Positions 10,805 to 23,040 are shown, numbered from the stretch's first letter. The stretch: DNA of 64,000 bases from Nephrocerus scutellatus (GCA_947095585.1 OX352763.1:106433908-106497907); one strand, 5' to 3'. Program-made: numbers and translations. Notes: a model not told the origin generated them from the sequence alone.

Positions 10805-11275
10805 ATGGTCATACCAGTACTTACATATGGATACGAGACTTGGGTGCTTAGCAAAAAGCATTCTGACCTCTTAGCCGCGTTCGAGAGAAAAGTCTTACGG
10901 AGAATTGTTGGTCCCGTATCTGAGGAAGGACGATTCCGGAGACTCTATAATGATGAGATCTATGAGCGTTACCGCGATGTCGACATCGTGAAGAAAATTA
11001 AACTCGGTAGGCTCCGGTGGGCAGGACACCTAGCTCGCATGAGCGAAGAGGATCCTGCTCGGAAAGTCCTTTGCGGTAGGATTTATGGAACACGACAGCG
11101 AGACCGGCCAAGCGAGGCCGCTGGAAGGATGGCGTAGACCAGGACGCCCAGAGTTTAGGGATGCAAAACTGGATAACATTGACTCAAAATCGGTACCGGT
11201 GGAGAGACTTTTTGCGGGAGGCAAGGACCGGACCCCGGTTGTAGAGCCAAATATGATGATGATGATGATGATAAT
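10805..11275 (+). mobile_element. LINE A, C-terminal ORF and 3' tail
   Basis: A 110-residue frame encodes the LINE A C-terminus: TYGYETWVLSKKHSDLLAAF, LYNDEIYERYRDVDIVKKI and RLRWAGHLARMSEEDPARK. The frame shifts near 11135, then continues as GRPEFRDAKLDNIDSK.VPVERL. It ends in the (GAT)n tail at 11249-11272. This is the best-preserved example of the LINE A 3' end in the window. Confidence 0.85.
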
Positions 11276-11429
11276 TTATCAGCGTTTCCATGACCTAAAA
11301 ATGAATGAATGTAAGGGCTTTGGGGTCGGCTCGAAGAAGGAGACGAGACGGCTCTCCTTTTTTGGGTATAGGCTGGACAAAGATTGTTTTTCAACTTATC
11401 GGGGAGACTCCAGTAGAATAGAATAGAAG

Positions 11430-11670
11430 CCTCGCTAGTCGTGTTCCATAAATCCTACTGCAAAGGATCTTCCAAGCAGGTGTCACATGCGAGCTAGGTG
11501 TCCTGGCCGCTGAACCCTATTGAGCTTAATTCTGTTCACGACATCGACATTGCACTAACGCTCTTAGATCTCATGTGTTGTTGTTTTGTTTGTGTTTGTT
11601 GGCTTTAAGCAACCTTACGCTTATTTCTGGTCCCATGCTATTATCGACTGCTGATGTGACCTGCAAAGGA
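11430..11670 (-). mobile_element. LINE A, inverted degenerate fragment
   Basis: The blocks 'tcgtgttccataaatcctac', 'gcgagctaggtgtcctggcc' and 'ctggtcccatgctattatcg' match the minus-strand LINE A copy at 36050-36470. A deletion lies between the second and third. It lies head-on to the copy at 10805-11275. Confidence 0.7.
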
Positions 11671-11679
11671 TAGGTGTAA

Positions 11680-12240
11680 GTAAAAGACCGTAGTACTCGT
11701 AATTGGAGGAGCATTTCACCACGACCTGTAGCGCCACCTAAATGAGTAAATAAGAAAGTTTAGTAGAAACACAAAATTAGAAACAGATAGATAACATGTG
11801 TCGATGGTGACCTGAAAAGGATAGGTGTGGGCAATTTAAAGCAGTTAGCAAAAGACGGTATTAATAGGAGAGAGAGGAATGTTCGTTGAGGTCTAGATTC
11901 AGAGCAAACTGTAGCACCACCTTAATAAGTAAGTAAGTAAGGAAGGCAGGATGTTTAAAAAAAACTTTCCTGCCACAAAGTTGGGTACAAATATGTACCC
12001 AAATGACATTTTTCTTCTACATTTCACCTCTTGTCACTTTGACAGCTCATGTGTCCGTATGGTTTCTGGAAAACAAAATCAAAGTTTCTCAGCAAAATTT
12101 GACATTTTATGGTGTAAACATTGTTATGGTGCTCTCACAATGAAAAACAAAATTTGCTCGTTATGTTGGAAATCCATACAACCCTGTAAGTCTTAAGTAC
12201 TAAGTTTTTCATTGTGAGAGCAAGGTTAGCAGCCTACTGA
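11680..12240. repeat. Imperfect tandem duplication plus inverted repeat
   Basis: Two related ~130-bp units share 'tgacctg.aaaggataggtgt', 'aaaagac.gta' and 'ctgtagc.ccacct' (11660-11750 and 11810-11925). Further on, 'gctctcacaatgaaaaac' at 12131 is inverted at 12204-12221. A similar block, 'gctcacaatggaaaaactt', occurs at 59813. No gene is seen. Confidence 0.5.
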
Positions 12241-14080
12241 AGGTGCAATCAAGGTTTGATTTTTGATCGATCCCGTCTAATGTGATATACTTGACGCTTG
12301 AATAACATTGCTACAATTCTAAATGACAAACAAAATTCCAATTCCAGCAATTTGACGTGTGGTAATGAGCTAATGAGTTTAGTACTAATGAGCGTCCTTC
12401 CTAATTGAGATTTTTGTAATTTTACTACCAGGCAGGCTGTTTTCGAGCGAAACATTTAACAAAACGGGAAAATTTGTAAATACGACAAAGAAATGGTCGA
12501 TTGTAATAATTATTGAAGCAAAAAAAAACAATTATAAAATCCACAGCTCGAAAGAACAAGAATCCCTAATCCACGCTTTGGTCGTGCCGTCGTCCTCCTC
12601 TAGCTGCCATCACACGAACGAGTACTGTATACACGAGTACATCTACGACATTGGCAACAAAATGCCGGTACAACTTTACCGTCACTAATTAAACTCAACA
12701 AGAACTATACGCGCTCTTTACTTGTAGTAATTTATTGTGTAATTGTTGCCACAGGATTTTAAGGCGAACTCATGATGATGAGATGTAGGGTGTGGAGGAA
12801 TGGACGCAACAACACCACCACCTTGCTAACTTTGCTGGGAAAACACCTTTTAATTTTCGGTTGAGTGTTTCATTAGAACTCCTAAATCTTTATAATGCCG
12901 CCGCGTGCTGTAGAGAGCGGTACCTGGAACGACGTTGAACACATTCTTACCCTCGATTTGCCTTTTGAGTTTTTTGGTCGGTAAAGAGCGCTCTCCCTCG
13001 CGGCCGGCACGCCACTATAGGGCACATAGTTAGTCAGTGTAGCAAATTGGTTTTATCCCTTATATCCTGAGAGCTTTTAATTAACGTTTTGTGTTCCCTA
13101 CTTTTACAACACACCGAACGCATTATCCTGATGATGAAAATGTTATTTCGTCGTTTATTTGATAGCGTCGGGGAGCGCCGCGCTCACTATGGTGTTGAGC
13201 ATCGGTGGAGCGTGAAGGGGGAAGACGCGTAAAACGTTTATATACATAAACACATAAACGCCAACATATTAACACCGACGCCGCCGATGTGAAATGGTTA
13301 TTTTAGACGACGACGCCCGGCATTTATATGCATTGTGCGCTCAGGTGAGGACAAATGATTTATTTTGAACATTTTAAATTAAACGAAATAGGGAGTATGT
13401 GATAATTGTTGTTGTTGTTCTATATACCGACATATATATGTATAGTGATGTGTACTGGAAATGCAGTAGGTACTAATAAATTTAGATTTGAAATTATTTT
13501 ATTTGTTATTCTCGTTCGTTGTTAATCCCTGTGAACTCAGGAAGTAAAATGAGCAAAAATTAAAGAATGACTGATTGATGCTGCCTGGTGGAGTGTTGCG
13601 TGGGATTAACAGCTTCTTCATCCTTCGTTTGCTCTACAACCGGGTCCGGTCATGGCTTCCGCAATAAATTTCTTTTCCAGTTCCAATGCGGAACTGATGT
13701 CGTTAAACTGGTTGTTGTCTGGGATAAGTTTCTCAAACAATTTATAGAGGCGACATGCCACTTTTTATACACTATACATACACACGGGTTCCGATACCCG
13801 TAGATGTGTATTGGACAAGCCCTATACGATCATTACTAAAAGTACACATGTGTATCTTTAGTGACATACGGACATGTGCCGATGTAAAAGAAAAGTGGAA
13901 CTGGTATATATCGGCTTCTACTAGTCAGAATTTTTAAACAATTGGTTAGGGCGCTGCTAGCGATGACTTAATTATTGACGCGTGTGACACGTTGCGTGTG
14001 GCACGTGTTATACATGAAAATCGATTCTTAACGAGTGAATTTTAGTCGCGCGTCGCACCTTTTTTATGATTATTTTTAAA
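12240..14080. other. Unassigned intergenic DNA
   Basis: Mixed-composition sequence with GC-richer patches at 12880-13330. None of the short open frames has domain-like content. No terminal repeats were found. Confidence 0.45.
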
Positions 14081-14085
14081 TTCTC

Positions 14086-14350
14086 TATATTAACTGGCTG
14101 GCTGGCTGACTGGTGGGCAGAATCTTGTGATCAATTTTAAACACACTTCCTAAAGTCCGATTTTTTTCAAACTTTGCACACCTGTGTATTTCCCATGACA
14201 ATACTTTCTATTAAAATTTGGGGCACCTCGGGCATGTGTAACTCCGATGCACAACACTTTTTCTAAAAATTTGGAATTGAAATGGCCCCGGGGTCGGGGG
14301 GCTCTCTAACAAAAATTTTAAAAAATGTACCCGATTTTATTTAAACTGCA
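14086..14350. repeat. Dispersed repeat D, copy 3, with TCTATATTA terminus
   Basis: This copy starts 'tctatattaactggctggct', then 'cttgtgatcaattttaaac', 'cacttcctaaagtccgattt', 'ttcaaactttgcacacctg' and 'acaatactttctattaaaat', followed by 'gccccggggtcggggggct'. It shares block order with copies at 124, 17560 (reverse) and 34735. Confidence 0.75.
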
Positions 14351-14474
14351 CTATATGTGTTCCCGATTAGAGAATTTACACGAAAATTTTTAAATATGTA
14401 AATTAATTTTTGCTGGTCATATGCTCTTTTGAGCACAATGAACAACACTTTTTTGCTCCTTATGGGAGTTGCAA

Positions 14475-15360
14475 TTTTATATTTATTTTATGATTCTAGA
14501 AATATTTATTATTAATGTAATTAAAACAATCACTCATATTTATTATACGATTCTAGAAATATTTATTATTAATATAATTAATTAAATTAAATTAAATTAA
14601 ATTAATCACTTACTATGTGAGTTGCACATTAATATATTTCTTAGTTCTAATTTGGCACTTATTTTTGGTACATTACGATTTATCTTGGATTGGATCCTTC
14701 TGCACTACTGACTATTTTTCGTAGCATTTACATTTTAAGTGTGCAGTATTTACATTGCGATTTATCTTAGCATTATAATTTTATTATATGCGCTACTAAC
14801 TACTTTTCGTAACAATATAGTTGTGACACTTTGTTGCCTTTTGGGGGTCTTTTGGGAGGTCTTTTGAGGGTTTTAGAGGTTCTTTTGGCGATCTCTTAAG
14901 GGTCTTTTGGGGGTCTTTCTTAAATATTATTTTTTTTTTGTAAGTCAATCCAATAGTCTGATAATATTTCAATATTTTATATTAAGCGCATTCTTAATTA
15001 TACAATTGTGACACTTTGTTGCGCTCCCTTCACTGCCCTTATCTTTCTATTGGTATGCAATTTTATACAATTTGGGTCTTTTTGTGGCTCTTTTGGAAGT
15101 CTTTTAGGAGTCTTTTGATGGTCTCTTAGGGGTCTTTTCGGGTTCTTTTGAAGAGTCTTTGGAGAGTCTTATGGGGTCCTTTAAGGAGTTCTTTTTGGGG
15201 TCTTTTGGGAGGTTTTTTTGTCTTTGGGGTTCTTTTGGGAGGTCTTTTGTTGGTCTTAGCGGGCCTTTTGGGGTATTTCTTAAATATTATTTTATTTGTA
15301 AGTCAATCCAATAATATAATTAGTCTAATAGATTCTTTATTATTGTGACACTTTGTTTCG
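14475..15360. repeat. Higher-order tandem repeats with ~11-bp minisatellite cores
   Basis: A ~45-bp unit 'gattctagaaatatttatta' is duplicated at 14492 and 14552. After (TTAAA)n, two degenerate arrays of an ~11-bp unit, ggtcttttggg, occur at 14830-14925 and 15070-15275. Each array is followed by 'tttcttaaatattatttt' and 'tgtaagtcaatccaata' (near 14920 and 15275). 'gtgacactttgtt' recurs near 14823, 15007 and 15344. The whole is a nested duplication. The 66-residue frame over the second array is a by-product. Confidence 0.75.
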
Positions 15361-15479
15361 CAGTGAACACAGCTATTTTGCTGTGTTATACGAGTATATC
15401 GTGTCGTGAGATAAAATTTAACCGATCGTATTTACTGTCTCCCTTCACTCCTCTTATCTTTATGTTCTTATGAAATTTT

Positions 15480-17080
15480 TACATGCATATTAATCTTTAA
15501 TCTTTCAGTCACGCCAAAGAAGTATAACTTCTAAAGCGTACGTACACATGCCAACGAACCGTTTGTTTAATTTTTCCGTCGAATTAATTACTTCCTAAGG
15601 TGTTGTTCACAGTAGGGAGTGATCAACCAATATGAACGATATTATCCTGATTTCATCCATTGCGCACACATATTAATAACAAGCCACCCACCTAGCACAT
15701 GTGCGCGCAATCTAAGACGAAGTAAATCTTCCTCTACAACTTTTGGTTGAATTTCCTCACTAAATCGGTCTATGCCGCTGTACAGTTTACACTTCTTCAT
15801 TGAATCTTATCCTTCAAAGGCTTGTCCTTCTTAGCTCAAAGAAACACTTGCTTATCGCTGTAGTCAGAGTAATTATTCTTTGTTTGATTTTTGAAGTAGA
15901 AGAGGTCCTTCTCAGATGTTATGCCAGAACCTCGACAATTTGCTAACCGGCAATTACATGATTAAACTGTAATGCTCGTAGCTTTAATGTCGGAAGTACA
16001 AATATGCTTTAGAACGACAAGTCTTACACCCACAAGTGAGTGTACCATGCCAGAATGTTCCATAAGTTCACTGCTGAATTCTATAAAATACAAACACTGG
16101 TGATTGACCACTTCCAGTAAACGGCAATTCCATTTAAAGCTGCATCTTCACCGCACTCAGCACGAAGGAAAAAAATGTTACAGTGTGTATGTGTGTGCTG
16201 AGCATTTTCCATTTTTTTTCCATATATTTCCTTTTCTACACCAATACGTTGAATTTGTTAATTTTGCGCTTAACCGCTTGTTGCTAGCAAAGGGTCGGGT
16301 TCAGGTCACCTCACCAACAAAGAAACCGTATTGCGGAACATGGGTCGTGTGATGAAACAAATAACAATTAAACCATGAATAAGGAAAGGAATGCCGCCTA
16401 GACGTTCGGTTTTTGTTAGCTCCAGGATAGGACAATATTTTGATGAAACCCCAGACTGATTGGCTGAGATGAGTGCGTGCCACGTATGTATACGGCTGTG
16501 TGTTTACGTGTGTGGTAAAAGTTTTATCCGTCGACAAAGCCATTGCCGGTTCCTTTTGTCGACGAAATTAAATAAAATTAATTACCGCTACTGTGTACGT
16601 TGTTTCGTGATATTTTTCTTGTTTTGCTCGTTTGTCTCTTTCTTTGTTCATTCCTTCCTTTTTGTTGTTTAGTATTCGGAGAACAATTCAGTTTGTCATC
16701 GACATCACGACACAAAAAGAAAATTTTAAAATACAATTGGATTTGACTTTGATTGAACTTCAATCCATCTTTACGAAAATTTGATAACGACCCATAGTTC
16801 GGATTAACTACATATCTAGGTCAAAACAGTATATCTGTGTCAATTAGTTAAAGTAGCCTAAGTAATTATACCTTAATTTGGCTTACGTCGACTTTAACCA
16901 AATCAAGCTAATCACGTAACAAATTCAAAAAAAAAACTTTTTTTGGTCGGTAACTGGATATTTCTAAGCAAGCAAATAACGGAGTTATAACAAACTACAC
17001 AATACTTTAAGTTGCTTAAACAAATTTAGCATTTTTTGAAAAAAAAAAAAAAAAAAGGTCTACACTGCAGAGTCTTGCGC
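15480..17080. other. Unassigned intergenic DNA
   Basis: No domain-bearing frame, splice pair with coding support or terminal repeat was recognised. A poly(A) run lies at 17040-17056. AT-rich stretches dominate from 16560 on. Confidence 0.45.
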
Positions 17081-17084
17081 CAAA

Positions 17085-17570
17085 CTTCTCCTGACACCCA
17101 ACGCCAATTGCTATTGCTCAATTGCTGGAGTAAATCTTGACAAAGACTTTGTCACCGATGCTCCGTGGTCCGAATTGAATTGGTTTCTTCTAGGCGCTCG
17201 ATTGTTTGCTGTGTTGTCGTTGATGTCATCTTGAAAACTACTGGCCATTTCGATGCATTTTCGATGAGTCAATGATGATTAGGTACCAGAAACCATCAAC
17301 TGGGCATGCGATGTCAATGTGCGAGCGTGACCATGGAGACTTTAGGATGTGCCATTATTGAAGCGTCGTTTTGATTGGTGAAAACCTATTTGTTGCGCAA
17401 GCACTGCACTGGCGGACATATCGCTCAATTTCTTTTTCGAGCGATGGCCAAAAGACTCCTTGTCGTGCTATCAGCTTCATGCGCTCGATGCCTGGGTGAC
17501 CAGCATGAAGTTCATTGAGAATTTCGTTTCGGTAGCGTTTGGGAACGATCGCCGAAAAGTAAATTATTTA
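17085..17570 (-). mobile_element. Gypsy-type LTR retrotransposon, integrase fragment
   Basis: Read on the minus strand from 17560 down, the translation gives the zinc-binding start of a retroelement integrase. It has HAGHPGIERMK, then VFWPSLEKEIERYVRQC and C-xx-C (SACATN), followed by the beginning of the catalytic core (SPWSRSHIDIACP). An in-frame stop near 17355 and degeneration after 17250 show it is dead. It is cut by repeat D on its upstream side, and no LTRs were found next to it. In insects this arrangement belongs to Ty3/Gypsy elements. Confidence 0.75.
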
Positions 17571-17910
17571 AAATTTTTGTTAGGGAGCCCCCCGACCCCC
17601 AACCAAGGGGCCCGATCACTACCAAATTTTTACAAAAAGTGTTGTCCATCGAGATACACATGCGTTAAAAATTTGAAGAAAATCGGGTAAGTTTTGTAAA
17701 AAATTTGTATGTGAGTCCCCCGACCCCGAGGCCCGAGTTGCCCAAATTTTAATAGGAAGTATTATCACCGGAAATATACATGTGTGCATATCGGCTTTAT
17801 AGGCAAAATCGGGTTTTGGGAAGTGGGTTAAACATTTATCACAAGATCTGACCAGCCAGCCACTCCGCCAATCACGGGCACGCGAAGTTAATATAGAAAA
17901 TTAAATGAAA
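17560..17910. repeat. Dispersed repeat D, copy 4, double module
   Basis: Two related ~130-bp modules lie in tandem. Each has a C-rich 'gggagccccccgaccc' or 'gagtcccccgaccccgag' start, an 'aaaagtgttgtcc/aggaagtattatcacc' middle and an 'aaaatcgggt' end. The second continues through 'gtgggttaaacatttatcac' to the terminus 'gaagttaatatagaaaatta'. This is the longest copy of repeat D here. Confidence 0.75.
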
Positions 17911-18099
17911 TCTCTTCTTTATAATTGAAATTAATAAAAAGGCGCTAGAATTCTCTTTTGAATTATGGCAGTTAAGTGCAAGCACATTCACACAGTAAAC
18001 TTGTGAGCTGCTTGTGGTTTTGGTTTGTAAAACTGTGTATTCCATAATTTTGGCACGATTCCACACCAAATTTAGAAAAATCACCGTTATTTAATGCTA

Positions 18100-19255
18100 T
18101 GCACCCACCGACCCAGATGATGACGAGACTAAGGACGAGTTTTATAACCAACTCGAAGCTACTATTGACACTTCCCGCAATGGTGATATATAAAGCTCAT
18201 TCTTGGTGACTTTAACGCCAAAGTTAGAAACAATAACACGGATCTCCAAGCAGTTATGAGACCACATGGTCTCGGTAATTCTCGCAACAACAATTGAGAA
18301 AGATTAATAGATCTCTGCTCTAGTCATCAGCTGTTTATTGTCGGCACTAGGTTCCTGCATCCGAATATTCACAAGAACACTTGGCAATCGCCTGATGGAA
18401 TAACACGTAATCAAATAGATCACATCCTGATCAACAATATGTTTTTCAACTCGCTGTTGGATGTAAAGACGCGCCGAGGCGCTGATGTTTACAGCGACCA
18501 CCATCTAGTTACTGATGGAATAATTCGATTACGTCCAGCTGCGATTCGTCACCAGCAGAAATCTTCACGTAAATTCGATTTACAGAAACTGCGAGACTCT
18601 GCTAAAGTAAAAGAATACAAGGCGCGATTTACTACTCACATCGCGGAATCAAATGAATAGGATACCTGGGAAGAGGATACCATCGAAAATGCATGCAAAA
18701 ACGCAGCAGAAGAAAAGCTAGGCTTCATACAACATCATCGGAAGCCTTGGATAACAGGGAGATGCATTGAGGATCGAAAAGCCATCAAAATCAGGCTGGA
18801 TCAGTCGCGTGCGCAGCAGGAAAGGCAAAATATAAAAAGGGAATATAATAACGCGGAACGCCAAGTGAGAAGTATGGTGCATATTGATCGAGAGCTATTC
18901 ACAAACAACACCGCTACGGAAGCGGAGAATGCAGCTCAGTGTGGCGATATGCGCGGTGTATATTCTGCAATTCGCAAGCTAAGTGGAGAAGGCTTTAAGC
19001 AAACACAATACGGCGAAAAAAGTGGCGGTTGATTGGTCACACTCTGAGGAAACCGGACCGGACCGGACATGAATGACGTTTGAATGGAATCCATAAGAAA
19101 AACGACGAAGGGGGCACCCGCAGATCACATGGATGAGATCAGTGTTGAATGAGTCGGGGACTACTGGAACGTGGCGAGAAATTAAACGACTAGCGCAAGA
19201 TGGACGAGGATGGAGGAATTATATTTCTGCCCTATGCTCCTAAGTGAGCAATATT
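18100..19255 (+). mobile_element. LINE C, endonuclease region joined to its 3' end
   Basis: Translation gives an apurinic-type endonuclease C-terminal part: FLHPNIHKNTWQSPDGITRN, then QIDHILINN, then the catalytic box YSDHHLV (18490-18510). A linker with RKPWITGRC and YNNAERQVRSMV (18740-18880) follows. Near 19015 it jumps directly to the LINE C C-terminus (RLIGHTLRKP.., then WRSVLNES-like sequence), so the whole RT domain is missing. Frameshifts occur near 18190 and 18300 and a stop at 18658. Confidence 0.75.
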
Positions 19256-19259
19256 TGCT

Positions 19260-20340
19260 TATTTATATTGTAAAAAAAATAAATCAAAATGTTTATAATA
19301 TAAATAAATAAAAGTTAAGGAAAAAAAAGTACTTTCGATAGGATCTGTATTTCATTTCATTTATAAGTACTTGAGTGCAGATGTTATATGGAACTAAAAT
19401 TTAAGACGTCGACAATAGATGGTTTAAAAATACAGAAAATAAATTGGTGAACACGGCATCGTCCCATATGTGTAAGACATCTAGGTATTGTCTATGTCTA
19501 TGGAAGTAGCTGCTCGTAAGAAAGTTCTAAAAAACCTGTGCGACTATAACACTTGTTCCAATGGAAATTCTGGGATACAGTCATTAGGGACTGGAATTTT
19601 GGGAACTAAGCTCTTTTTGCCTTATTTGTACCATTCGTTAAAATACAATGATATATAACCAGAAGCGTGTACACCGATACACGCAGTATTGTTTATTGCT
19701 CATTGGTTTTTTTTTCTGGCATAAAAATAAATATCAAACGGGTTATTGCTAATAACATAAAACTTGACGGCCTCATTTAGAAAATATATGCTGTCAAAAT
19801 TTACTCCACGCAATGAATTCAAATATTTTATACAAATACTACAATTATTTTAAATACTGTTCGTCCGGTGGTCAAAATTCGATCATAATCTTTATTGAAA
19901 ATTTGTGGAAAACATATACGAATTTGAGACCATAAACTTTTATATGTACTTACTATACAAAGAAAAATTCAGTACCATTATAATTAAATAAAATAACAGT
20001 AAATCACAATTTAAAAATCCTGATTTATTGATCAATCAAAATTTAAATGTAAATTAAAAATCAAACCAATTAAAATTAATTGTTAAAGAAAAAAAAAGAA
20101 AAATTCAAATTGATAATTTAAAGTTTAATTGTCGAACACTATTCTTTGAAGCAGAAACGTTTTACTACAAACACACACACACAAACTGACAACTGTCATC
20201 ATAAATGCAGCCCAAATGTCATTTTTGTTTTTATTTTGAAAAATGATTGGGGTGGTGTATGATGTTATCATTCGGTCTAGCGAGTAGGCTGCATTACGTT
20301 AGATAATAAAAAGGTTGTTTAAATTTTAATTTAGGTCACG
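19260..20340. other. AT-rich intergenic DNA upstream of Hsc20
   Basis: Very AT-rich, with no gene or repeat structure recognised. The last ~150 bp must contain the Hsc20 promoter. No canonical TATA box is evident. Confidence 0.5.
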
Positions 20341-20352
20341 TCTCACGTACAA

Positions 20353-21239
20353 ATGAGAAAAGCAAGATGCTTAACGCGTGGCGTTTGGAGTGCACACCAA
20401 ATTTGGCATTGTCATAAGGATGGTATTCCAGAGTCGCTGGCCATTCCAATTGTTGCATTGCATGGCTTGGAAAAGAATGCAATTAGAATTGCAGCATACC
20501 AAGCCAGAGGCTTATCGCAAAATCCTTCAATGGAAACATGCTGGAATTGCAGTATAGAAAAGGGCAAAGGTAGCACAATGATATGCAATAAATGTGGCTA
20601 TTTGCAGGATATCACAAAAAATTCTGTGAGTATCGAAAGTACTAAATTTAAAACTTAATCAAAACATATTTCTTTTTATATAGGATTACTTTGAATTGTT
20701 TTCGTTTCGTCAAAATTTTACTGTTGATGGAGAAGATCTTACCAAACGATTTCGGAGGCTACAAACTTTAGTGCATCCGGATAAATTTGCTAACAAGTAT
20801 ATATATATTTGTATCTGAGTTATATTTCATCCTTGTTTGCATTCTAAATAGGTCGGAACGCGAAAAAACAAATTCAGCCGAATGGAGTGCCCTCATTAAC
20901 AAAGCATACAAGACACTTTCTAAACCAATTGATCGTGGACAATACATTTTAAAGTTGCGCGGTCAACAGATTTCCACCGACAATAGCGCATTGGATAAGG
21001 AATTCCTCATGGAAATGATGGAACGCAACGAAGAAGTTGACTCGGCCGAATCAAATGAAGAGCTGACTCAGTTGAATGACAAAATTACACATGAACTTAA
21101 CGCACATATCGATAAATTACAAGAAATATTTGATAAACAGGCTTTGGATGTAGCCAAATCGATATTAGTAAAAATGAAATATCTTCAAAGTATACAGAAT
21201 ACTATAAAAGCGAAATTAAACAAAAAGTTAGGAATTTAA
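20353..21239 (+). CDS. Hsc20: Iron-sulfur cluster co-chaperone HscB/Hsc20, mitochondrial
   Basis: Joining 20353-20625, 20684-20796 and 20852-21239 gives one 257-residue frame; both introns are short GT-AG (58 and 55 bp). Seen: a basic N-terminus suited to mitochondrial import; a zinc-finger-like pair C-W-N-C (63-66) and C-N-K-C (78-81), known from animal HSCB proteins; a J domain starting DYFELF (92) with the invariant HPD at 122-124; and a C-terminal helical region (~175-257) of the HscB type, which binds the ISCU scaffold. Known role: delivers ISCU-bound Fe-S clusters to mitochondrial Hsp70 and stimulates its ATPase. The polyadenylation signal AATAAA lies at 21247. The nearest downstream gene, 1.8 kb away, is also mitochondrial, though nothing indicates co-regulation. 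Confidence 0.95.
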
Positions 21240-23040
21240 AAACATTAATAAAATATATGGTTACTGACGCTGACGCCGTCATCTATTGCTATATTGCTTT
21301 CAACAAAAAGATAAAAATTACAACAACAAACATTGGATAGATCAGAAAATGGTTAGCGTTAACCAAAAAAAATTTTTTGGTTAAGAGATATTTAACCAAA
21401 TTTTTATTTATAATTCTCACCACCAGAGTCGACTTAAAAATTATATATGGATAAGTTGGCAAACACATGAAACAAAACTTGGTTAGTTTTTGCTGTTGCT
21501 TTAATCAGCCGTTAAACACAAAAAATACCTAACTCATTTTGTTGAAAGCAATATAGCATATGTGATATGTGTGAAGGGTTTTTCAAAGCTTAAGTTTGCC
21601 ATCTTGCAGATATTTGTTTACTTGGACATTACGAGTTTAGTTTCAAAACAGAGCTGTCAAAGTGTGAACTGTAATATCGAGTTCGACCTAAATTTGTGTG
21701 GTTTTTTTGTTTTGAGAAATTGCGCTCGAGCTCATATTTTTTCTCGGCAAATTCGAATACAGCTGCATTTTAATTGCCGAGTGAGTTCGGAATTCGAATG
21801 TCAGAACCAACCCAAACAGCAGGTTTTCACAATTCCAAAGAAGGAATTCGATAGTGCAATTGTTTTTGTTCCTCGGCAAATAAAATACGGCTTACGAAAA
21901 ACGTTTTGTAGTTAGTGAAAAGAGTGGTAAATACAGATATGTTTTCGCTTTACGGTAGATTAGTTTTTTACGGAATACACTTGAAATTCTGACTTCTGAG
22001 TACGAATTTTGGTCGCAAGTGTGCAAAACTCACCTGAACGTGAGAAGTCAGTCGTATACGTATGAGGTATGGCATACAATTTTAATGTGGTGTGATGTTT
22101 TTTCTTTCTTTGGGTTGGTTTAATTTTAATGACATTCTAGTACAAATTCTGAATCGGTTCGCTTTTGTCTCATGTAGACGACAACTCGCGTACTCAAAAT
22201 TAGGTGAGATGTGAGAAAGTCTCAACAAAACAACACTGCTGTTGACATTTAAGCAAAATCAAATTATGCGCATGCGTCAAAATCATACTACTAAACACAA
22301 CATCTACTAATACTACGAACTTGCCGTTAAGATGCCAGTTTTGCACATTTGCGACCAAAATTCTTTCTTTGATGCTTTTCGTGTTATTTTCCCTATTCTG
22401 CTGATGGCTGACCGCCCTGCCCTGCTTATAGCATTACTTTTTTATTATGTACATGAACAGATTCCAGTTTCATAAAAGAAATTTTATGAATCTGTAAACA
22501 ACACGCCGGTTAGATTTCATTAGAATTAGACAGCAGCACTTGTTCAGAGCATGTGATTAGTTTGCAAGAAGCTGTTTGACATTTGCTGACTTCTCGCCTA
22601 GTCACGAGTAGGCGAGTTGTGAGTCGGGTTGGGGAAAGAACGAACCGATTCGCAAAAAGCGACAAGTTTTGTATTAGAGTTACACTACGCCAAAGAAGGA
22701 AAACGCGTCAAAGAACAATAAAATTGTATGCTATACACCTCGTACGTATATGAAATCAGTTGTCACTTTTCACTTTCCGACTCGCTTTTTGCGACCAAAA
22801 TCGTCATTCTGTAGTAATAATACTTTTTATTAAATTAAAACTTTTTCTAGACTGTCATTAAACAAACCTAACATAAAATGACAGTTAACAATTTGACAGT
22901 TTACTATGATCATTCCTTTTTATTTATTCGCTTTCGCTCCCTAATTCTGTCCTGTCTGTCTGACACTCTGTCTGTTTAATGGTAAATGCCACTAACGACT
23001 AACGAGAAAAATCTATTGCAACGGAGAATAATCCAAACCC
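21240..23040. other. Intergenic region between Hsc20 and the TOM6-like gene
   Basis: It holds a ~95-bp repeat also found upstream of eIF3c (21785-21890) and a large imperfect inverted repeat (21990-22815). A small perfect stem (TCGCCTA...TAGGCGA) lies near 22595-22616. Open frames here lack domain-like content. The promoter of the TOM6-like gene should lie in the last 200 bp. Confidence 0.55.
21990..22815. repeat. Large imperfect inverted repeat, ~0.83 kb
   Basis: Sequence at 21990-22085 ('attttggtcgcaag...', 'cgtatacgtatgagg', 'ggcatacaattttaatg') reappears inverted at 22718-22815 ('caataaaattgtatgctat', 'cctcgtacgtatatg', 'ttttgcgaccaaaat'). A second, inner match pairs 22003-22033 with 22330-22360 ('gttttgcacatttgcgacca'). 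There is no coding capacity. It is consistent with an old foldback or MITE-like insertion. Confidence 0.6.

Noticed and set aside
15148..15348. Membrane-like 66-aa protein (G/L/F-rich)
   Set aside because: The sequence is a translation of the degenerate ggtcttttggg minisatellite.
16104..16672. Overlapping open frames of 70-82 codons
   Set aside because: No domain content. Frames on both strands cover the same AT/CA-rich DNA and none has a conserved start or splice context.
20787..21239. Independent 150-aa gene starting MLTSIYIF
   Set aside because: The first residues read through intron 2 of Hsc20. The true exon starts at 20852.
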